Source of the DNA: REEB95 sp963810055
GTDB taxonomy: Bacteria; Pseudomonadota; Alphaproteobacteria; ATCC43930; CGMCC-115725
Direction of reading: 5' to 3'
Assembly: GCA_963810055.1 (NCBI GenBank)
Contig: CAWEME010000023.1
Span: forward strand, 21,865 to 85,864
DNA: 64,000 nt
The notes beneath the pieces are model-generated. The model saw only the letters and a program-made list of their open reading frames with translations. It made no database searches and was not told the DNA's origin. Below, in pieces: positions 60,687 to 64,000 of this stretch (its first letter is position 1; every line of letters starts with the position of its first letter). Made by a program: the position numbers and the translations under genes.

Positions 60687-61207
60687 TGAAAGAACGCATC
60701 GGGGTCTATCCCGGCACCTTCGACCCGATCACGAATGGGCATGCCGACATCATCCTGCGCGCCACCAAGCTGGTTGACCGGTTGGTGATCGGCGTGGCCC
60801 GCAACATCGGCAAGGGGCCGATGTTCTCGACTAACGAGCGTGTGGCCATCGTCAAGGACGAGGTCGCCCATCTGCCCGATGCCGCCAAGAAGTGCATCAC
60901 GGTCAAACCATTCGACACGTTGTTGATGCATTTCGCGGTCGGGAATGGCGCCTCGATCATCATTCGCGGCCTGCGCGCCGTTTCCGACTTCGAATATGAA
61001 TTCCAGATGGCGGGGATGAACAGCCGCATCAATCCGCAGGTCGAAACCGTGTTCCTCATGGCGTCGGACCGCTTCCAGTTCATCTCCTCGCGATTCGTCA
61101 AGGAGATCGGCATGCTGGGCGGTGACGTTTCCCCGTTCGTGAGTTCGCGCGTCGCCAAGCGTATCGTCGAGCGCTATAACGGCGGCAAGTCCAAGAAGAA
61201 ACGCTGA
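60686..61207 (+). CDS. coaD: Phosphopantetheine adenylyltransferase
   Basis: A 173-residue enzyme of coenzyme A synthesis, transferring AMP to 4'-phosphopantetheine. The nucleotide motif is GTFDPITNGHADIILRATKL (TxGH). The second block is FISSRFVKEIGMLGGDVSPF, the ISSxxxR motif. GGGGGAAAGTG lies before the ATG, which overlaps the gyrA stop. An order of gyrA then coaD is common in this class. Confidence 0.95.
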   Translation: MKERIGVYPGTFDPITNGHADIILRATKLVDRLVIGVARNIGKGPMFSTNERVAIVKDEVAHLPDAAKKCITVKPFDTLLMHFAVGNGASIIIRGLRAVSDFEYEFQMAGMNSRINPQVETVFLMASDRFQFISSRFVKEIGMLGGDVSPFVSSRVAKRIVERYNGGKSKKKR

Positions 61208-61588
61208 GAAAACGCCAGGGCCGTGCCGGTATTCCAGCCTTCGGGCAAGATGACATCGAATTAACTTGGCTCCGCCAAGGACTTAGAAGGTAATGGCGTC
61301 CAGCGGCGCAAGCCGTTGGCCTGCCTAAGCCCCCCTTCGGCAGGCCTAAAACCCCTGGATACGCCCCGCCTGCACCCCATTCCTCCAAGAATGCAGGCGG
61401 GGCGATCCTATTTCAGCCTCCTGCACCGGTGCGCGTCGCCAGCAGTTGCGGCGCAAGGGCTCGACCAGCCGAGGCCGCGCGCCCAGCTTGTTAACCAAAG
61501 TTCCCGGCAGTTGAGAAAATTTATTCCGTTAAAGGATGCTTAGTTCCCGGCACCGAGAATCGAGGGAATTCTCCTGCAAGGAGTTGTC
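61208..61588. other. Hairpin-rich non-coding region between coaD and the pilin gene
   Basis: About 380 bases with no gene. Three stems are visible: CTTGG / CCAAG (61265-61279), GGCCTGCC / GGCAGGCC (61318-61346) and the long CGCCCCGCCTGCA / TGCAGGCGGGGCG (61362-61374 with 61392-61404). The last could terminate coaD transcription although its T-tract is poor. A TTAACCA CtrA-like half-site lies at 61491-61497. Confidence 0.5.
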
Positions 61589-61750
61589 ATGCGCTCCTGG
61601 TTGATTGGCTTGCTGTGCGGCGAAAAGGGCGCCACGGCGATCGAATACGCGCTGATCGCAGGCCTGATCATGGTGGTCATTGTGGCGTCGGTTACCGCCA
61701 CCGGCACCTCGGTCAAGAACCTGTTCAACAGCGTCGCGACCTCTTTCTAA
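61589..61750 (+). CDS. flp: Flp/Fap-family type IVb pilin
   Basis: A 53-residue prepilin. A short leader ending in Gly is followed by the processing and assembly motif GATAIEYALIAGLIMVVIVA. The conserved Glu is at +5 relative to the presumed cleavage and a Tyr follows it, as in Flp pilins. AAGGAG lies 7-12 bases before the ATG. No tad/cpa secretion genes are in the window, so assembly genes must be elsewhere. TTAACC half-sites on both sides suggest CtrA-linked expression, as known for Caulobacter pilA. Confidence 0.88.
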   Translation: MRSWLIGLLCGEKGATAIEYALIAGLIMVVIVASVTATGTSVKNLFNSVATSF

Positions 61751-61821
61751 CCGTCATTTTTCCCACTTACCGTTTCCGGCGGTGATCGCCCGATGGAGGC
61801 GGGCGCGCCTTGATCTTCATT

Positions 61822-61860
61822 ATGGTTAAACGATTTTGAAAATATTCCGTTGTTAACCAT
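61822..61860. promoter_or_regulatory. Inverted pair of CtrA-like half-sites
   Basis: ATGGTTAA (61822-61829) and TTAACCAT (61853-61860) are reverse complements and both match the CtrA half-site. They lie about 105 bases before the epimerase start and 70 after the pilin gene. Binding is inferred from sequence. Confidence 0.45.
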
Positions 61861-61964
61861 AGCTCGGTAATGAAAGCGTTTATCGAAAATGCTACAAATC
61901 AGCGACAAAGCATTTTCGCAACTCGACAAAGCGGGCACTAAGTCCGCGAGAAGGATGACAGGGG

Positions 61965-62963
61965 ATGCTCGACGGCTATTCCGCCCCTGGGGCGTTTCAC
62001 CGGCCCGATACGGCCGCGGCGCGCCGGCTCTTCCTCATCACCGGCGGTTGCGGGTTCATCGGCTCGCATCTGGCCGAGAGCTTGATGGCGCGCGGACATT
62101 TAGTGCGCGTGCTCGATGATTTGTCGCATGGGCGCATGGAAAACCTGCCGCGCGGCGTCGAATTCATCGAGGGCGACGTCGCCGATCCGATGGTGCTGCG
62201 CCGCGCCATCCACGACGTCGATGGCTGTTTTCATCTGGCCGCCATTTCTTCCGTGATCGAGTGTCACAGCCGCTGGCTCGAGGCGCACCGCACCAACCTG
62301 ACCGGCACCATCAATGTGTTCGACGCGGCCCGCCGCGCCAGGCCGACCATGCCCGTGCCGGTGGTCTATGCTTCTTCGGCGGCGGTCTATGGCAACCAGG
62401 AGGCGGCGCTCCTCGATGAGAGTCTGACGCCCAATCCGGTTTCGTCATGCGGCGCCGACAAGGCGGGCTGCGAGTTGCATGCGCATATCGCGACTTCCGC
62501 CCATGGCGTGCCGGCGGTGGGCTTGCGCTTCTTCAACGTATTCGGTCCGCGCCAGAGCGCGCATTCGCCCTATTCCGGGGTGGTGCCGTCATTCTGCCAG
62601 CATCTGGCCGAGGGACGGGACGTGACCATTTTCGGCGACGGCGCGCAGACACGCGATTTCGTCTATGTCACCGACGCGGTAATGGCGTTGATCGAAGCCA
62701 TGGCGCATCTGCCGCGTGAAAGCGAAGTGTTCAACGTCTGCACCGGGCATGGGATTTCGATCTCGGAACTCGCCGGGATTATCGCCGGCATCCTCGGCGT
62801 CGAGCCTAAGATTTCTTTCAAGCCGGCGCGGCCGAGCGACGTGCATCATTCGATCGGAAACCCGGAACGTGCCCGCGCGCGGCTGGGCTTCATCGCCGAG
62901 ACCGATCTCGAGACCGGGTTGCGGCTGACCTTGAATGCGCTGAAGACCGTCGGGGTACTTTAG
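61965..62963 (+). CDS. NAD-dependent epimerase/dehydratase with Tyr-to-Cys change in the YxxxK motif
   Basis: A 332-residue short-chain dehydrogenase-type sugar-nucleotide epimerase. The NAD site is ITGGCGFIGSHLAESL, and VVYASSAAVYG gives the catalytic serine region. RFFNVFGPRQ and GDGAQTRDFVYVTD are typical of UDP-glucose/UDP-GlcNAc epimerases. The catalytic YxxxK reads CGADK (Cys162, Lys166), whereas homologues have YGADK; the codon is TGC against TAC. Activity may therefore be altered or lost. It overlaps the convergent FemAB gene by four bases. The window suggests surface-polysaccharide work. Confidence 0.82.
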   Translation: MLDGYSAPGAFHRPDTAAARRLFLITGGCGFIGSHLAESLMARGHLVRVLDDLSHGRMENLPRGVEFIEGDVADPMVLRRAIHDVDGCFHLAAISSVIECHSRWLEAHRTNLTGTINVFDAARRARPTMPVPVVYASSAAVYGNQEAALLDESLTPNPVSSCGADKAGCELHAHIATSAHGVPAVGLRFFNVFGPRQSAHSPYSGVVPSFCQHLAEGRDVTIFGDGAQTRDFVYVTDAVMALIEAMAHLPRESEVFNVCTGHGISISELAGIIAGILGVEPKISFKPARPSDVHHSIGNPERARARLGFIAETDLETGLRLTLNALKTVGVL

Positions 62964-64000
62964 CCGAGCTGGCGGGCAATGAGCGGCCCGAGCCGGTTGG
63001 ATATCGCCAGCGGCAAATGCCGCCACAGCGCGATCTGCAGCCGGTATTTGGGATTGAGCGGATTGATCTCGGGCAGGCGCTGGGATTTCACCAGGCGATA
63101 ACGGTAGGCCAGGGACTCGGGCGCGAAGCCCCAATAGGTCTTGTAGTCGAAAGCGCCGGTGCCGCGCTTGCTGCGCCCGAAATCATAGACCTTGGCGCCG
63201 CGTTCGAGCGCGCGCTCCATCAGGCGCCAATACATCAAATCATAGGCATGCAAGGGCCGGGCATCGGGCGTGGCGCCGCCGTAATAGGGTAGAACCCGGT
63301 CCTTGAAGAAAAAGGTCATAAGCGCCGCGACCGGACCCTGTGGACCGGAAACCGCCGAGATCTCCACCTCCCGGCCGAATTCCTCCGCGATCGCGGCATA
63401 GAAGCCGCGCGGCAGGATGGGCGTTCCGAGATTGCGCAGGCTTTCGCTGTAGATCGCGAAAAAGGTGTCGATATCGGCGGCGGGGTCGACGCTGAGGGCG
63501 GGGTTGGCGATGGCCTTGCGCAGATCGGCCCGCTTCTTGCGCGGCACGGCGTTAAGATTCTCCTCGGCCGTAGGCAGCAAGGCGCGGCGGAAGCCGAAAT
63601 AGAGTTCGGGCTTTGCGATCCAGCCGGATCCTGCATCAAGTGAAGTTCCGCCTTGCAGCGGAACTTCCTGGCGCAGTTCGACGAAATCGGCTTGCAGCTC
63701 TTGTCCGAGCCGTGCCGCATCGTCGGCGAGCGCGCGGGCGGAATCCGCGTCGTCGGCGGCGATGCCGCCGGCAGTGCCGAATCCGGTCGAGATCAGCGCC
63801 GTGCCGAACAGCCGCGACTTGACCAGGATCAGCGGCAGGATTCCGGTCAAGCGGCCATTGCGCCAGGCGCAGCGATAGAACGCCACGTGGCCGAGGCTGT
63901 GCTCGACCACGCGCTTCCAGCCGAAACGGTGGAAGAAATGGGTACCGGGATGGCGGGCGACGAATTCCTCCCAGGCGCGCGCGTCGTTTTGCGCGCAGGC
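62960..64000 (-). CDS. FemAB/GNAT-like protein (PEP-CTERM/exosortase-associated type), N-terminus beyond window
   Basis: A FemAB-family acyltransferase-like protein; 346 residues lie inside the window and the frame is open to the right edge. The pattern HPGTHFFHRFGWKRVVEHSL, then LTGILPLILVKSRLFGTALI, then STGFGTAGG fits the exosortase-associated FemAB subgroup. VPRKKRADLRKAI and DFGRSKRGTGAFDYKTYWGF are further family blocks. These proteins are thought to modify cell-surface glycans or peptides. A GTG at 63910 is internal; coding is continuous upstream to 64000. It converges with the epimerase gene. Confidence 0.83.
   Translation of the reverse strand, partial: ACAQNDARAWEEFVARHPGTHFFHRFGWKRVVEHSLGHVAFYRCAWRNGRLTGILPLILVKSRLFGTALISTGFGTAGGIAADDADSARALADDAARLGQELQADFVELRQEVPLQGGTSLDAGSGWIAKPELYFGFRRALLPTAEENLNAVPRKKRADLRKAIANPALSVDPAADIDTFFAIYSESLRNLGTPILPRGFYAAIAEEFGREVEISAVSGPQGPVAALMTFFFKDRVLPYYGGATPDARPLHAYDLMYWRLMERALERGAKVYDFGRSKRGTGAFDYKTYWGFAPESLAYRYRLVKSQRLPEINPLNPKYRLQIALWRHLPLAISNRLGPLIARQLG

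Noticed and set aside
57700..61900. Replication origin near gyrA and the CtrA-like half-sites
   Set aside because: There is no DnaA-box cluster, dnaA, hemE or parAB near, and CtrA half-sites alone are common at promoters.
1..64000. CRISPR array
   Set aside because: No regularly spaced direct repeats are present. The only clustered repeats are palindromes at irregular spacing.

Overview
The window is a GC-rich chromosomal segment of an alphaproteobacterium. Lineage markers are a PopZ-type polar organiser, a DUF3035 (BamF-like) lipoprotein, a GTTC-N7-GTTC LexA box between uvrA and ssb, TTAACCAT-type CtrA half-sites beside a Flp pilin, and the cluster xthA-erpA // dgt-argS-SPOR-nagZ-M50-scpA-scpB-tatBC-serS-pcm-LysM/M23-yajC-secDF. 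No plasmid, phage, CRISPR or complete insertion sequence is visible. I cannot name the genus.

Layout. 0-7.1 kb: end of a ferritin-like gene, then a TetR-type regulator overlapping a three-gene RND efflux operon. 7.1-12.3 kb: sulfurtransferase, cysteine synthase, Nudix hydrolase, a cytochrome c lipoprotein divergent from a 2OG-Fe(II) oxygenase with an FNR/FixK-like box between them, and a methyltransferase. 12.4-23.1 kb: tRNA-Asn, tRNA-Cys, a PCMT-like gene, tolC, popZ, valS, greB, ilvD, a GT22-like mannosyltransferase and a lysine-2,3-aminomutase-like radical SAM gene. 23.2-32.4 kb: accessory material made of small secreted or membrane proteins, one AT-rich membrane gene, gene remnants and a dense family of small palindromic repeats. 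32.5-49 kb: tightly packed housekeeping genes (nucleotide hydrolysis, aminoacyl-tRNA synthetases, chromosome condensation, Tat and Sec export, cell-wall recycling). 49-64 kb: sodB, small membrane genes, mscL, uvrA/ssb, a Tat-exported ThDP enzyme with a cytochrome c, gyrA, coaD, a Flp pilin, an epimerase and a FemAB-like gene running off the end.

The strongest anomaly is reading-frame breakage. The three RND genes, valS, argS and the GT22-like gene each need one or more +1 shifts to be read through, while the protein stays family-like on both sides of each break. The ThDP enzyme gene needs dozens of shifts in about 1.7 kb, while its neighbours (uvrA, ssb, gyrA) need none. Because valS and argS are essential, residual single-base insertion errors in the assembly are the simplest explanation. 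Raw reads would decide between that and real biology.

Biologically, the most interesting pairing is the Tat-signal ThDP enzyme followed six bases later by an exported monohaem cytochrome c, which suggests a 2-oxoacid-type oxidation outside the cytoplasm. The accessory segment between erpA and dgt, with about eleven copies of one palindrome and remnants of an SRAP peptidase and probably a transposase, looks like an insertion and decay hotspot in an otherwise conserved neighbourhood.
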